Source of the DNA: Carallia brachiata
Lineage: Eukaryota; Streptophyta; Magnoliopsida; Malpighiales; Rhizophoraceae
Assembly (NCBI GenBank): GCA_021464245.1
Contig: JADCRB010000010.1
Location: 405,001-469,000 of the forward strand
DNA length: 64,000 bases
Direction: 5' to 3'
The notes under the pieces are model-generated. The model was given only the letters and a program-made list of their open reading frames with translations. It was not told where the DNA came from and searched no databases. Both the position numbers and the translations under genes were made by a program. Positions 12,664-25,000 of the stretch are shown here, one piece after another. Each line of letters opens with the position of its first letter. The first letter of the stretch is position 1.

Positions 12664-13440
12664 CAAAAATGTTAGAAGGACACAGGAGAGAGCTACTACG
12701 TTGATGTGAAGGAGAGAGAAATAAAGAGAGAAGTGAGGGTAGTAATTTTTTTAATTTTTTTTTAAAAATAATTTATATGTATAAGAGATAAAGTCAATTT
12801 GTAATAAATATAATAATATAAAATTGTTAAGGCAGGATTAAATTTATGTGTAATATAATAAGTGGATAAGAATTAAAATTGATATGTAATAAAATTAAAA
12901 ATGAATGTACACGAATTAAGTGTACAAGAATTTCTGCAGCCATTTAGCGGTAGCTGTGTACGAGAACTCTTTGTTTTTAGTACCGGAAGTGAAAATGGAC
13001 GTATACCTACAAAAAAGAAGCTCTGTGTATGTCAAGATTCTCCTGTCTTCCGATATTTTCATTTAAAAATCTGTGTCCGCGCTTTCGTGTCAAGCTACAA
13101 CTTTCACTGCTCTATACAGCATAGATGAGTAGCAAGGAATGTGGCCCGACGATTCGGTGTTTAGCTTTATTTTTCGCACCAGAAGCTCGTGGACTTGACC
13201 GCCGGCCGACATGTTTGAGCTTTGACAGGTGTCCAATCCTCGACTACCGGTTGCTTGCTGTAGTCCATAGGTCGGTGCCAAAATTGTCCAGTCTAGATGT
13301 CCTGAAAAGGAGTGAATACGCAAAAAGAGTAAATAAGCACGATGGTTTGTTCTCTCTTAGATAAGTGTGTAGATTATCTATCTTATCATAAATAAAGGGT
13401 TCAAACAAATTTTTTAGGTAAGTGTTTGAGCACTACTTCA
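12664..13440. other. Intergenic DNA, no gene seen
   Basis: A slightly more GC-rich island lies at about 12900-13370, but its frames are short and overlapping on both strands and match nothing I recognise. It could be a decayed relic; nothing more can be supported. Confidence 0.3.
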
Positions 13441-13758
13441 ATTTTAAGATTTTTTTTGACAGAAATAAATTGTTATATTAATGTTTATCAAAAAATGTAT
13501 ACAAGGCCAACGCATAAGCGTTAGAAATACTTGCATAATATAAGAATGCACATCGACTCAATAATTTACAATTTTTACGGTCACTCAGACCTTTCAAGGA
13601 CTGGGCTTGAAATTTAGAAAGAAACAATCCTCTAATGAGGATGCAAACCAACTTTTGACTAAATCTAACTAACCACAAAGAGTTATTTAAATTTAATCTA
13701 TTCGGATAAGACTACTCAAAACAGTATACACTGCAGCTAAGCGGACATTTTAAAGATT
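13441..13758 (-). mobile_element. SINE-like retroposon, family B, copy 2
   Basis: The body, about 13452-13746, has a T-run at its left end (an A-tail on the minus strand). It is flanked by ATTTTAAGATT (13441-13451) and ATTTTAAAGATT (13747-13758), a target-site duplication with one indel. The body aligns with 1-250 and 38241-38497. Its length of about 295 bp and lack of coding frame fit a SINE or a very short LINE 3' end; no internal promoter boxes were clear enough to decide. Confidence 0.7.
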
Positions 13759-14369
13759 AAAAAATAAATGCGGGGTTAGTGCGTTAGTAAATAATGAAGT
13801 TTGCTTTTGGTAGGAAACTCAACATGATAACTCCCATTTGCACGTACGGTGGCATCGGCAGGTTCTCTGCGTAGTGAATCAATACTCTTTCAAAGTGAAA
13901 TACAGGTTGTCAATGGTTTGTTACTTGGAAGGGAAGAGTCTCCGCAGATTCTTGAAAAAGATGTTAAAAAGAAGCCTTAGCATAAATGAAAAATTTTTAG
14001 TGGATCACGTAATCAAATATGAAACTGAGGACAGATGAATTGATGGAGCAATTGCAGACAAATGAGCACTGCACTAATCTTGAAAATCACCCTTTAATTA
14101 TGCACACAGTGCTGTCCATATCATAAGGTGAAGATTCCAAGACTCTGTCGATTACGAATTGATAGCTATGGGATAACACTTGCTAATGGTAGCTTGTCTT
14201 CAAATATTCCTTCTCCAACAGTACTATAATAGCCGCTTAAGTAATCAACAAGGGTAAATGTTAAAAAATTGACTAGTCTCTTCGGCTACTGTACGAACTC
14301 CCACTTCTCTTTCAATTCATCTAAGAGTGAGGATACAGCACCATCGGGACCATGTGCCTTGATTTAAGT

Positions 14370-14640
14370 ATTGGTATTTAAAAAATGCAACCACCCATTA
14401 ATTTAATATAACTATATTGAAAAAATATGAAATAAAAAATTATAAAACTAAAACATAAAATTAAGTAAGTGTTATTTTAAAATTTAAAGTGTAAATTATA
14501 TATGGTGTATGCTAAAAAAACTCTTTTTTCTTTGAAAAAAAATTTTTTCCTTAAAAAATCAACCAGATTACACTTTTATTACAATAGGTTACATTTTGTT
14601 GGTTGTTCGGATGTTGTATCCGGTGCAATATCTTTTCCGT
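14370..14640. repeat. Second copy of the dispersed repeat seen at 733-1075
   Basis: Shares with the first copy an A/T-rich core, the run 'AAAAAATCAACCAGATT' and a terminal segment ending 'GGTGCAATATCTTT'. The left boundary is unclear. No coding content. Confidence 0.35.
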
Positions 14641-15795
14641 TCATCTAATGTTACATGTGGTTGTAATAAATGAAATCCAGAAGATTGATTTGACCAACGA
14701 TAGCAAGAATCATACTTAAATGACTGTAATTCCATGTCTAAGAAATTTTTTCTCTTTTGTCAATTGACCTATCAAATTGCAGTTGCTGTTTTATGATCAA
14801 CTTTGAGGCAAAATGGTGCCGAATTCAAAATCTGGGTATATTCTACAAAACCGAAGTATCATCCATTTCGTGCATCTTTCTCTTAGAACAGGGGATCCTG
14901 ACTTGCCGGAAATTTTTGACTTATTGGAACAAAATCATCGTTGCAAGCACAGCAATGATCAGCATATGGGAATTGGAGACCATATGCTAGGCTAGAACTC
15001 AGGGATGCAACTTCCTTATTGGATTAGAGGTTTGTAAAGCTGAAATCTAATTCTAAATGATAAAGGCTTTAGGGCATTTAAAACTGGACATCTTGATTCT
15101 TCTGCCTGGAATAGGATGATAGCAGGCCAGGCAGTCTTACTTTATACGCTGAAGGGTAATCGCTTCTAGATCCAGCTACAGTAGCACACAAAATGGAAAA
15201 AGACATAACTAGGCCCTGCACAAGACCCGCACCTTTTGTTTTTATTGAAAAACCTTAACATGTTACATGCGCACATAATTAAGTAATATTATGTATACAA
15301 ATTTCTTTAACGACTGTACGTGCAAGTGAAAATTTTTCTTATAATTTTATATACATTTTTTTCATTTTCTTACATTTTTATTTTAACTATATACTTTAAC
15401 TATATACATATCATAAGCTTTTCAAAAAACTAGAAAAAATAAAAATAAAAATAAAAAAAACATGAGACACACGTGCTGCCTCATCCTGTCTCTCCTCCCT
15501 GGCTCTCATCATATTCAGCTCTCTAACTTTTTTGGTTCCAAAAATCACAGAAGTGCAGCAGGGAATCTCGATTCTTAATGGCTATTGGACTGCCACTTCG
15601 CCACGGTCGACTGAGAAAATCAAGCTGCGATTTTATCAGGAATATGCTGTTACCTGTTTGACTTATAAAGCGCCATTGCATTTTCGGCCTCACGTTTCAG
15701 GCCCAGACATTGGTGCAAGAATAGGTTCTCTTCAGTTGTTCAAGCTAGAAAGGTCGAGAACTCTTTTGAAACTAAAAAATATGTACATGTTCGCT
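14641..15795. other. Intergenic DNA, no gene seen
   Basis: The 94-codon frame at 15532-15816 and the overlapping frames at 14757-14995 have no recognisable domain, and the former runs into the foldback element beginning at about 15796. A CACGTG hexamer at about 15471 is isolated and cannot be tied to a gene. Confidence 0.35.
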
Positions 15796-16296
15796 AAAAT
15801 TTTAAATGATGATTAACGTTTAGATTAATATTTAATTATGGATACAATATTTTTTTTTATAAAATCGGTCCCGACGTTTTCACTATTAAATAATTTAATA
15901 TTTTTTTATTATCTGACGGTTTAATTTACTAAAAATTATATCATTTATTTGTCGTGTCATCAAATTACATTTTAATACGATGTCGTATCAATAAAATATA
16001 GTAGCCTAGTATTTTTTTTTCCTAATTTTTTCATTTTCCCTTATTTTTGGAAAATATAGAAAAAAAATTAAAATAAAATATCATAATAATATATTTTTAA
16101 TAAAATTACATTTCAGTAAGAGGTGGTATAATAACATAATAAGTAGATATTATATTTTTTTAATAAATTAAACAATCAAATTATAAGAAAGTATTGAATT
16201 ATTTTATAATAAAAATATTAAAGACTAATTCTATAAAAAGATGTTATATTTATAATTAAATATTAATTTAAATATTAAACAGTAATTTAAAATTTT
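15796..16296. mobile_element. Foldback (long inverted repeat) element 2, ~500 bp
   Basis: The left end AAAATTTTAAATGATGATTA is mirrored by the reverse complement of the right end, AAAATTTTAAATTACTGTTT. The arms continue to match for about 200 bp, including the shared 'TTAATATTTAATTAT' and 'GTTTAATTTA.TAAAAA' phrases. No clear target duplication was found. It is a different family from the elements at 12.2 and 17.8 kb, judging by its end sequence. Confidence 0.65.
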
Positions 16297-16986
16297 GTTC
16301 ATACATATTTTTTCCGTCTAATTAGAAATTGAGGAGTCCAAATGTCATCAATGTCGGCGGGATAGAAGACAATACCAATTCAGTCTTCTTTCACATCAGC
16401 CCATCAAAGAGAAAATGATGGCGGAGTCACTTAACTTTCCCGAACAGAGGATCTTATTTCATTGCTTGAATGGCTGGTTAACATCTACAATTTTTGAAAG
16501 AATTTCATTATGAGCCGTGCAGATTTGATCCGGCTTCCACGCTGTTATTATTATGCTCAAAAAACTGAAGGAAAACTTATATGGTCGGATGAAAATTTGT
16601 TGGATGATTTTTAAAAAATGTAATTTGTTAAATTTATTGTATAATTAATTAAATTTATTATGTAATAAAAAGATAATAATTTTTTTCTCGCTTAATTATA
16701 TTTATAATTAAAATAATTATATAATAAGTTTAATGAATCGTATTTCAACTTTTTTTTTTGACTATAGAACAGGACCTAAAACTTAAAACTGTCGGTAACA
16801 ATTATAATTATAGAAAAACTTTTTGTGTCTCCAACTGTGTACTTATATAACACTTTGGATTTGAAAAGCGAGGGACAGGACAAGATTTTTGCATTCTTTG
16901 GAGTGTTCGATCAAGTCCTGATGATTACGTGACACTTTGATTTGAAGGACTGTCCAGAACAATATCACAATATTTTCCATATCCGT

Positions 16987-16988
<2 letters not shown>

Positions 16989-17036
<48 letters not shown>
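16989..17036. repeat. (AT)n microsatellite
   Basis: About 24 uninterrupted AT dinucleotides. Likely length-variable between alleles. Confidence 0.95.
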
Positions 17037-17038
<2 letters not shown>

Positions 17039-17108
17039 CATATCCTATCGATTCATTGAATAGAAAAAATTTTATAATCCAACTATTTATGGGTAACAGT
17101 TCATGGGA

Positions 17109-17296
17109 TTTACACCGTGTTTGATGAAACCAAACGAAAAATTGAAATGAGAAATAAAAAAATATGATTATTATTATATTATTTTTAAATTATTTTTTAT
17201 TTTTTTTATTTATTTAAATAATTTATTTTTTTATAATTTTTTCTCACAATATTCTCACTCGTTAATTTCTCACAATCTAAACACACTATTACGGTG
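17109..17296. mobile_element. Short MITE-like element with GTGTTTGAT/GTGTTTAGAT ends
   Basis: The left end 'CCGTGTTTGATGAAACC' and the reverse complement of the right end 'CCGTAATAGTGTGTTTAGATT' share the GTGTTTRGAT core. The interior is AT-rich and partly self-complementary. Possible flanking repeats are weak. It resembles the elements at 32.0, 33.8 and 39.9 kb in end type. Confidence 0.4.
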
Positions 17297-17790
17297 AAAA
17301 GTGTTTTTATTATGTCGTCCTACCTGCAATTGCTTTAAACATTTTCGCTTATGAATAAATCCCCAATAATTTCTGTCGTGTTTGCGGGCTAGTTTGCGGC
17401 TTGAAAACGTAAATCGAAGGGAGCACTGTGAGCATGGGAACGTTGCTTTATTTTTTGTTTTGGGCGCGGCCTGTGGTCGAGTTCATTGTCTTCAAAAAAA
17501 GAAAAACAACAACACAGAAGCACATGGTTTCCACTAATAGGTACATAATGTCTCTCTTTACAATTATTTAAAAACTTGAGATCTCTATAATTAATGTCTA
17601 AACTACCAAGCAGGATGTTTCGTCATATTGGAAAATATTACACAGATATTTTTATATCCAAAAGCAAATTTACTCAGAATTTAAAAGTGTTCGGATTTTA
17701 AATTCTAAGTGTAAAGAGTTTGCTCTTGTGAGTTGTGAACTAATTGATTAACCTGGTTAGTTTCTATAGTTGAGATCATTAAACTTACAT

Positions 17791-18310
17791 ATAGTTAATG
17801 GGGATATCAATATTTTTAATTCTAAACTTTTAATTTTTTTTATATTTGAGTCATAAACTTTTTTAACATTTTATTTGAGTTTTAAACCTTTTAATTTTCT
17901 ACCAAATCAGTCCATATGTTTACCAAAATTGATCAATCTATTAAAAAATGATTTTAACTTTACAAAAAAATTATTTAAAAAATAATTAAATATATGAATT
18001 GAATGTCTTTTCTATCAAAAATATGCATATTACTTATTTAATTCGTATATTTTTTGATTAAAAAAATATTTAATGTGCATATTTTGTTGATGAAAAAAAT
18101 ATTTAATTCATATATTTAATCTTTTTAAAATAATTTTTATTAATTTAAACTCATTTATTAATCGATTGACTATTTTTTGTAACTTAAAAGACTGATATAA
18201 TATAAAATTAAAAGATTTAAAATTTAATGAAATATTAAAATAATTTAGAATTCAAATATAAAAAAATTTAAAATTTTAAAATTAAAAATATTAACATCCC
18301 ATAGTTAATG
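17791..18310. mobile_element. Foldback element 3, exactly 500 bp with 10-bp target duplication
   Basis: The body is 17801-18300. Its ends are GGGATATCAATATTTTTAAT and, in reverse complement, GGGATGTTAATATTTTTAAT; the arms remain similar to almost the centre. It is flanked by identical ATAGTTAATG at 17791-17800 and 18301-18310. A 9-10 bp duplication with G-rich termini is what Mutator-like non-autonomous elements leave; that classification is inference. A diverged second copy lies at 54894-55397. Confidence 0.85.
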
Positions 18311-18911
18311 GGTCTCCTCAACTACTGAATGCGGTGGTCTTCTAAGACTCTAGCATGGCTTTTCTGTTTCTTGTTTTTTTGGGGTCTAGCTCTTCTATTA
18401 TTGCTTACAAGACAACATCAGACTAAAGAATCGAGATTTTTTACAAGAGATGAATTATTAACGAAGATGAGATGAAGCAACAGAGGTAGTGACAAAGTCT
18501 ACGCCCAGCATTTTTACAAGAATGCACATAAAATTGTTTAATTAACACTAGTTAAAGTAGATAAAGAGTCCAAATCCGTATCAATTATAGCTGGAGGATG
18601 TGATCCACCCAACAAATATCAAACAAGAATAAAAAAATTAAAGAAATATTAATAACAGTCAATTTTACCTTTTATTTTATAGTTGTTATTTATGTAATAG
18701 ATATTAATTAGTTATCAAAAAATTAAATATCAAAAATATTATAAAAATATTATTAATAAAAATTAAATATATTAATTTGTGATTAATATCTGAAAAAAAC
18801 ATAAAGAATAACTCTTTACAGCAAATTTCAGAAAAAACTAAGGAAAAGTAATGAATTTATGTCAGTTTCGCGTCACTTTCGCAGCCCACAATGGTAAAAG
18901 GTTCATGACTT

Positions 18912-18917
18912 TATATA
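18912..18917 (+). promoter_or_regulatory. TATA box of the HD-Zip I gene
   Basis: TTTATATAGC lies about 400 bp upstream of the HD-Zip start codon and is followed by a CT-rich tract (about 18945-18985) typical of plant 5' leaders. A transcription start near 18945 would give a leader of about 370 nt, unless a leader intron is removed. Confidence 0.55.
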
Positions 18918-19001
18918 GCTGTTGAGCGGTGGCGGGTTCACTGTCTCCCCTTCTCTGTTATCTCTCTCCCTCTCTCTCTCTTCTTTTTCTTAAGCACTTG
19001 C

Positions 19002-19235
19002 ATGATTAGATAATAATAAAAATAACAATAATAATAAGATGAAATAAAGCTTGCTTATTCTTGGTTTGCAGCTTGGACAACAGAAAAAGAGAGAAAGAGA
19101 GAGACATCCATAATCTGTTCCAACTTTTAGTGGGGTTTGGAAAATGAGCAAAATTAGGAGACTTGAAAAGGGCATGTTCTAAATTTTCCCTTCTGATCAG
19201 CAGTTAGTCTCTTTTTCATGGTTTTTCTAAACTGA
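19002..19235 (+). promoter_or_regulatory. Four short upstream ORFs in the HD-Zip leader
   Basis: ATGs at 19002 (3 codons), 19039 (2 codons), 19144 (12 codons, MSKIRRLEKGMF, stop at 19180-19182) and 19218 (5 codons) all terminate before the main ATG at 19315. If the leader is unspliced, these could reduce translation of the main frame. Regulatory function is inference. Confidence 0.45.
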
Positions 19236-19314
19236 AAAAAAAAAAAAATCTGTTTTAAAGTTTGGAATTCACTTGAACTCATTTATCTGTTGAGATTCAT
19301 CCTTCGTTTCAGCC

Positions 19315-20324
19315 ATGAAGCCATTCAGCTCCTCAGATTCTTTGGCTGCTTTAATACCCATGTCAGGTCAGTAAAGATCCTACATTTCTTTCTCTATTTC
19401 TCATTTTAATTCTACGAAGCATAAACTCTGGATATTTATGCGTATCAGAAGTGAAGAACCGAAAGGCCAAGCAAGGTTACAGTAAAGAATTTCAAGCAAT
19501 GTTAGATAGTCTAGAAGAAGAGGACTACACAGAAGAAGGCTACCATGTCACTGGGAAGAAACGAAGGTTAACCTTGGATCAGGTTAAGACCTTGGAGAAA
19601 AATTTCGAGGTGGAAAACAAGCTTGAGCCGGAGAGAAAGCTGAAATTAGCAGAAGACTTGGGCCTCCAACCGAGGCAAGTGGCCATTTGGTTCCAAAACC
19701 GTCGCGCCCGTTGGAAGACTAAGCAATTGGAGAGGGAGTACGGAAACCTTAAAGCCAATTATGAAGCTCTTAAGCTTGATTACAATAATCTTGAAAAGGA
19801 GAATGAAGCTCTAATTCTGAAGGTTGGTACAAGTAAAAAAGGCCATTTTTATGATAGCAGCACTTAGTAGTCGAGGTTCAATTCTGATTGATTGCAGTTT
19901 TTTTGCAGTGATTTGTTTTTCTGACTGTCTTGATTTGGTGCTTGAATTTCAGCTCAAAGGATTGAAAGCTAAGCTGAGGGAAGAAAATGCACAGAGCAGT
20001 CACTCTCTTAAAGAAGAGTACCCTTTGTCAGAGTCTGAAAATAATGTTTCAGGGCAGAGTCAGAACCATGATTTAAATGAAAATAACCACTCCAATGAAA
20101 TCATTACAGAACGCAGCAATGCTTCATCTGCCCATGGATTAATGAATTGGATTCAGTTTTCTGACCCAAGGACCATTTTGGGCAATGGGTGTCCAGCATA
20201 CCATCAACCCCATCATGTGAAGGTAGAAGAGCTGAGTTTGTTTAGCACAGACGATTCCTGCAACTTCTTTTCAGTTGATCAAGCTCCCACTCTTCATTGG
20301 TACATACCTGAGCAGCAAAACTAG
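19315..20324 (+). CDS. HD-Zip class I transcription factor (ATHB5/6/16-like)
   Basis: Three exons, 19315-19366, 19449-19822 and 19953-20324, with phases that close, give 265 aa. The first exon encodes [17 protein letters not shown], the serine-rich start typical of the ATHB5/6/16 clade. An acidic stretch ([13 protein letters not shown]) precedes the homeodomain at about 54-112, whose recognition helix reads [17 protein letters not shown]. It is followed immediately by a leucine zipper (about 113-155) with regular heptad leucines, interrupted by the second intron. The C-terminus holds a tryptophan-containing acidic end (LHWY) resembling the activation motif of this class. Members form dimers, bind CAATNATTG-type sites and act mostly in abscisic acid and growth responses; the specific role here is inferred. 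No damage was seen. Confidence 0.95.
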
Positions 20325-23300
20325 ATCTAACCCAAGACAAAGTTCAGATGTTAGAAATGAATAAGTTGTCATTAGGGGATTATGTAAGTAAAACTTCATT
20401 TTTTTTTCCTCTAGATTGAGGGAATGGTGAAGTTTACCACTTCCTATTGATGTAGAATTCATAAAATTCAGCAACCAATACATTTAATGTTGTTGCTAAG
20501 TCGCCGTCCGTCAAAAACCATTTTCCAAACTGCCGGTTTTTCTGCGTTACTTGCACATCAGATCATGAAACATCATTCTCTAAACTAGTTTGCTTGAATT
20601 ATGATCGTTGATATTGCCCTTCTCGATATTGCAAATTACTTGCTGCCCCATATAACGGGGGAAATTCCTCGGTACCGGAGGTGCAACTGAGTCACCTATA
20701 AAATGTAACAAGTTCTGATAAATTGTTGACATTGCTCAATATTAATAAATTCTCCACGAATGATGTTAAAACAGTGCCAAAGCCAAGTGGGAAAGGTAAA
20801 CTTGAAATTTGCTAGACTGTTAGACTGTTTTCTTGTTCTACAAATCCTCCGTAGGCTTTTACGTCCTCTAGACTGTTTTCTTATTCTACAAATCCTCCTC
20901 AGTATTTAAACTCCTAATTCTAGCAATCAAAATCAAATCCTTGTATTGATGGACCAAAACAAAAATTAGACGTTAAGCACAAAGTCTTAAGTTTAAATAT
21001 CGTTAATTGTATTCTATCTTTCAAATAAGAGCTGTAGTGATAGGATCCCTGTCAGTAAGTTTTTATGTTTGTTAGGCTGTTTTCTTGTTCTACGAATCAT
21101 CGGGAGCCATCCATTGGCGCTTCAATTGCGCAGAAGGTTCTGTACACAGATTTCTTCCAGGGACATTTTAAAAATCTGGGAGGCACTTGAACTTCTTTCT
21201 TAAAGATGCTATGGCTCCAGACTGGTAACGGGATTGGCAATGAACATAAGCCCAAAGCTCAGGAAACAAAAGGCGAAACCAACCCATGTGGTCCAAAGTT
21301 TCTTTTGGATGATTTACTTGTTGTGTTGGACTTCTGATGAGCACTCATCAAACCGTACATGTGGTTGGTAAAAAAGTAGATCCTGACCCATAGCTAACTA
21401 TATTCAATGGTGAGGCTGTGCCAGGAACCCTTTCCAGCGGTACCACTTCTAGGGACCTTAGCTCTGTCTAAAACTGTAGGCCATCGCCATATTCTCGAAA
21501 GAACATCGTCATCAAACCATAATAATCTAGAATTCAAAAACCACACCCCATGTGTGTGAAATTTATCTTTCTTTTGCCACTTCCTCCATATCGAATCCAA
21601 CTAACTCTGAAGATCGAGTAAAGGAAAATGGTTGTATTAGGTCGACGACCAATCAAAACCAGTCAAATTCTCACAACCTAAATCTTTCAAATAATTTTGT
21701 TGAGGAGTTCTCCACTTGTAAGGTACTACATTAGCTAAACCCATTTATAGTTTCCTTTTAAATGAACAGTGAAATAACTGTTTAGCCTCATATTTCTTGC
21801 TTGCTATTCTCGTCTAATGAACAGCCCTAGAGGCTCAGTGTACATTGCCGGACATTGACGCTTGAACTATTTGAACTTATAATAATTTCCGTTTACATCA
21901 ATGTTCAAACCCTTCTTTTTTTTTTTTTTCAATCACTCAAGACTGCGTCGTCCACCCCCTCATTATAGATATTATATGCACAAAGCGACTTATTAGGTTG
22001 TAAGCTTGTTAATAGTACAATCAACTAAAAAATATCTTATTTGAGCATAATAATTCTTAGGTGAGGTCTTTTCTATCAAAAAAAATTAAATAAAGACAAT
22101 AATAAGTTGTTCATAATATATAAATACGATAATTAATCTACCTATAATATACTATTTCATTTCTAAAAAAACAAAAGAAAAATTTTAACAAAGAAAAAAA
22201 GTGAATGATATACGTAGGTCGAAGTTTGAATAACTTCATCTGAATACCTCATTTTACACTTTTATAAGGTCAAACTCACTTTTCGAACACTAATAAATTT
22301 AAATAAAAATTCGTTAATAAAAATTACAGTGATTAACTAATTTAAAATTTATCGTTGCTTTTTTACTCGAGGAGAGTTGTAAACACAAAAAATAAATTTG
22401 GTTCATTGGAATAAGAAATATGTCGATTTGTCCCAAAATTATCCTTTCGAGTGTTTTTTCTTTTTAAAATTTATAATATAATTTTGATCGCCATCAGATA
22501 CTTAGAACATCTTTTTACGAGAGTTTTTAGGCCAAAAGTCTTTTGAACTGCGGAAAGAAGGGAGCGGGGAGAGAGGCGTCGTTGTCCAAGTTTTCTTTTG
22601 TGAGAGTGTGAACGAGACAGACCCAAAAGCTGCTGCGACTCTTATCTCCTCGACTCTCCGTCATGTCAGAACCCATGGGACCCACATTGTCACCTCTTGT
22701 TTGACTGTTAACGCTCTACGGGAATCTAGCCTCTGGCCTCTAGCTAGCTAGCTAGATTGCCGTGACGTTTTGTGCGTGGGCAGATCCCTAGCTCGTAGGC
22801 CCGCCCACTGTTTTTTGCTTTTTCCAGTAAATTACTCCTCATTTCCCCGACATTAGAGCATTGAATGAGGCTGGCAAAAGGCTGGCATGCCACGGCACCT
22901 CGTACGGAAATAAGAAAAGAATAATCAATCAAAGCAAACAAACTTCTGATCCAAATTCAATATCAAAATTCAGGCCATAGAAGAACATAGAAGAATCGTG
23001 ATTGCATGCATCGTTTGGTGAATTGTCCTAGATTTTTGTGTGTGTCTTATGTTTGTTTGTGCCTTTGATATTATTCTTGCATAAACAAATCCTTACCTTT
23101 TTAATTAATTTTGATTCTGAAACAGTAGGCAAACTATGACTTACCATGAAACTGGATGGTATGAAGGGAACTGAGCGAGGGCCAACCACCCCGAGAGGTT
23201 GTTCTTCTTCTTCTGGCTGCCCCCCACATAAACGTGTGGTCGTAAAAAGAAAGTGTTGAGAAGACGGGCTTTTGCCTTTTCTAATGAGTTGGTGGTTTGG

Positions 23301-23933
23301 AAGGGAGAGGGAATCTGCCTCTCAATTTTGTTGCTTCAATTTTGATAGAAGTGAAAGATAGTGATATTTCATCTTTGAAGCACGAAAAGGTGAAAAGAAA
23401 GGAGTCCTTACGAGAGCCCATTGGTTTACGGTGGCAATGCAAGATTGACATGCCTTGCCTGTTTTGCCACTGAGCCAACAGCCTAATTGTGCATTGGATG
23501 TCTGTCCCACATGGGGAGGGGCAATCAAGAATTGGAGCTTCTATTTCTCCATCTTACCTCAGCAAAAATTTCAATCTCTTAAAAAACAAAAGGTAACATA
23601 GATTTACTGATTTGTGCATGCTTTTCTCGAAAGAAACTCTTTTTTTTTTTAGTAATCGACTGAAACTTGAATTTAAGGGGATTTTTAATTAACAAGTGCC
23701 TTGAATTTAAAATTTTTAATTATCAAGAGGATTCCAATACTAGCTAGCTTTAAGTGTAATCACTTTTTAGTTTAAGGTAGAATTAGTTCCTGTACAGAAA
23801 AGAGAGAAAGGGATTCCAGGGATTAAATTTCTACCACGTCTTTAACTGCAAAAGCCACTAACCACTTAAGTTAAAAGTTGGTTGTCTGTAAGTGTGATCA
23901 TTAGTCGTTTTGGAAACTAACATTGACTAAGGC
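20325..23933. other. Intergenic DNA, no gene seen
   Basis: The first 150 bp probably hold the HD-Zip 3' untranslated region. Beyond that there are repeated phrases ('GACTGTTTTCTTGTTCTACAAATCCTCC' and variants at about 20825, 20870 and 21072), so a small imperfect local repeat exists. Frames at 21394-21734 and 22744-22941 show no recognised domain. Confidence 0.35.
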
Positions 23934-24786
23934 TCTGTTTCGTTTTACTGAAGATAATTATTGTTACTGTTATTGATTACTGTTACTAATTGTTATTACT
24001 GTTATTGATGAATAAAATAAAAGTATAGTGTTTGATTAAATCACCATTAACTGTTACTAATTGAATAGTAAAATGACTATTTTAGATATTTTGTTTTCGT
24101 ATAATAAATTTCATCAAACATGTTACTTGAAGATCGATTAAAATTGATAATAAATACATGCAAAATTGAATGAAACATGATTATTAAAAAAAAAATAACT
24201 TAAAAGTGTGTTTGAATTTAATTCATTAAAAATCAATTGAAATAAAAAATTTTCAAATTTTATTTTTTCTCACAAATTTAATTCAAATTTAACAAATTAA
24301 ATTATTCAATTTATTTATGAATATTTTTTCATCTAAGAGAAAATAATATCATACCAGTAATTGTAGAATCAAAAAAAAAATTAAAAAAAAACCTATGACT
24401 TCCTTTTAAAAAAAAAAAAGCATGCAAATTTCTCATATCAGAAAATAATTTTAAAAGAACCATGAAAAGTTACCATAATATTATTTTCCTACCACGCATA
24501 CACTATTGAAACAATAAGAAAAAAAAATGTTTTACTGTAGCATGGGTACCTTATGATTGTTTTGTCTTTATTTAAAAGGGCAATTTGGTACAATTATTTA
24601 TTATCAGCTGCTGCTGATAAAAAAAAAAAAGAAACTTTTCTTTACTTTTTCAATCAACTACTTTCAAAACTTTTATCAACAATCAGCAACATATAAAAAA
24701 CCTATTACCGAACACTCTTGAAATTACTTTTAACAACTGAAAAACAATTAATAGCGCTTAAAAACAAAACTAAATACCCTCTAAGG
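23934..24786. mobile_element. Possible hAT/MITE-type element
   Basis: The left edge 'CTAAGGCTCTGTTTCGTTTTACTG' and the right edge, read in reverse as 'CTTAGAGGGTATTTAGTTTTG', are compatible with degenerate inverted ends. CTAAGG occurs on both sides (about 23928 and 24781). The interior contains repeated 'TTACTGTTATTGAT' phrases and no coding frame. Only a tentative call. Confidence 0.3.
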
Positions 24787-25000
24787 TATTAGTATTACGA
24801 TGACTTCGAATGATTTTGAACCAACCCAACTTGCTGGACCTGCCTGGAGGCCCGTTTCAAGCCCGTCCTCAATCTTCTATGGGCGCAGCTAATTGGTCCG
24901 TACCTCCAGTTTCCCCCTTTTCTTTTATTTCTATTTCAAAGTCCAGGAAATGCCTCAAAGGCCAAAGTCGCCTGGGCGCTTTCCAACAAACTAGTGGACG

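Noticed and set aside
15532..15816. 94-codon open frame
   Set aside because: It runs into the end of foldback element 2 and resembles no protein family I know.
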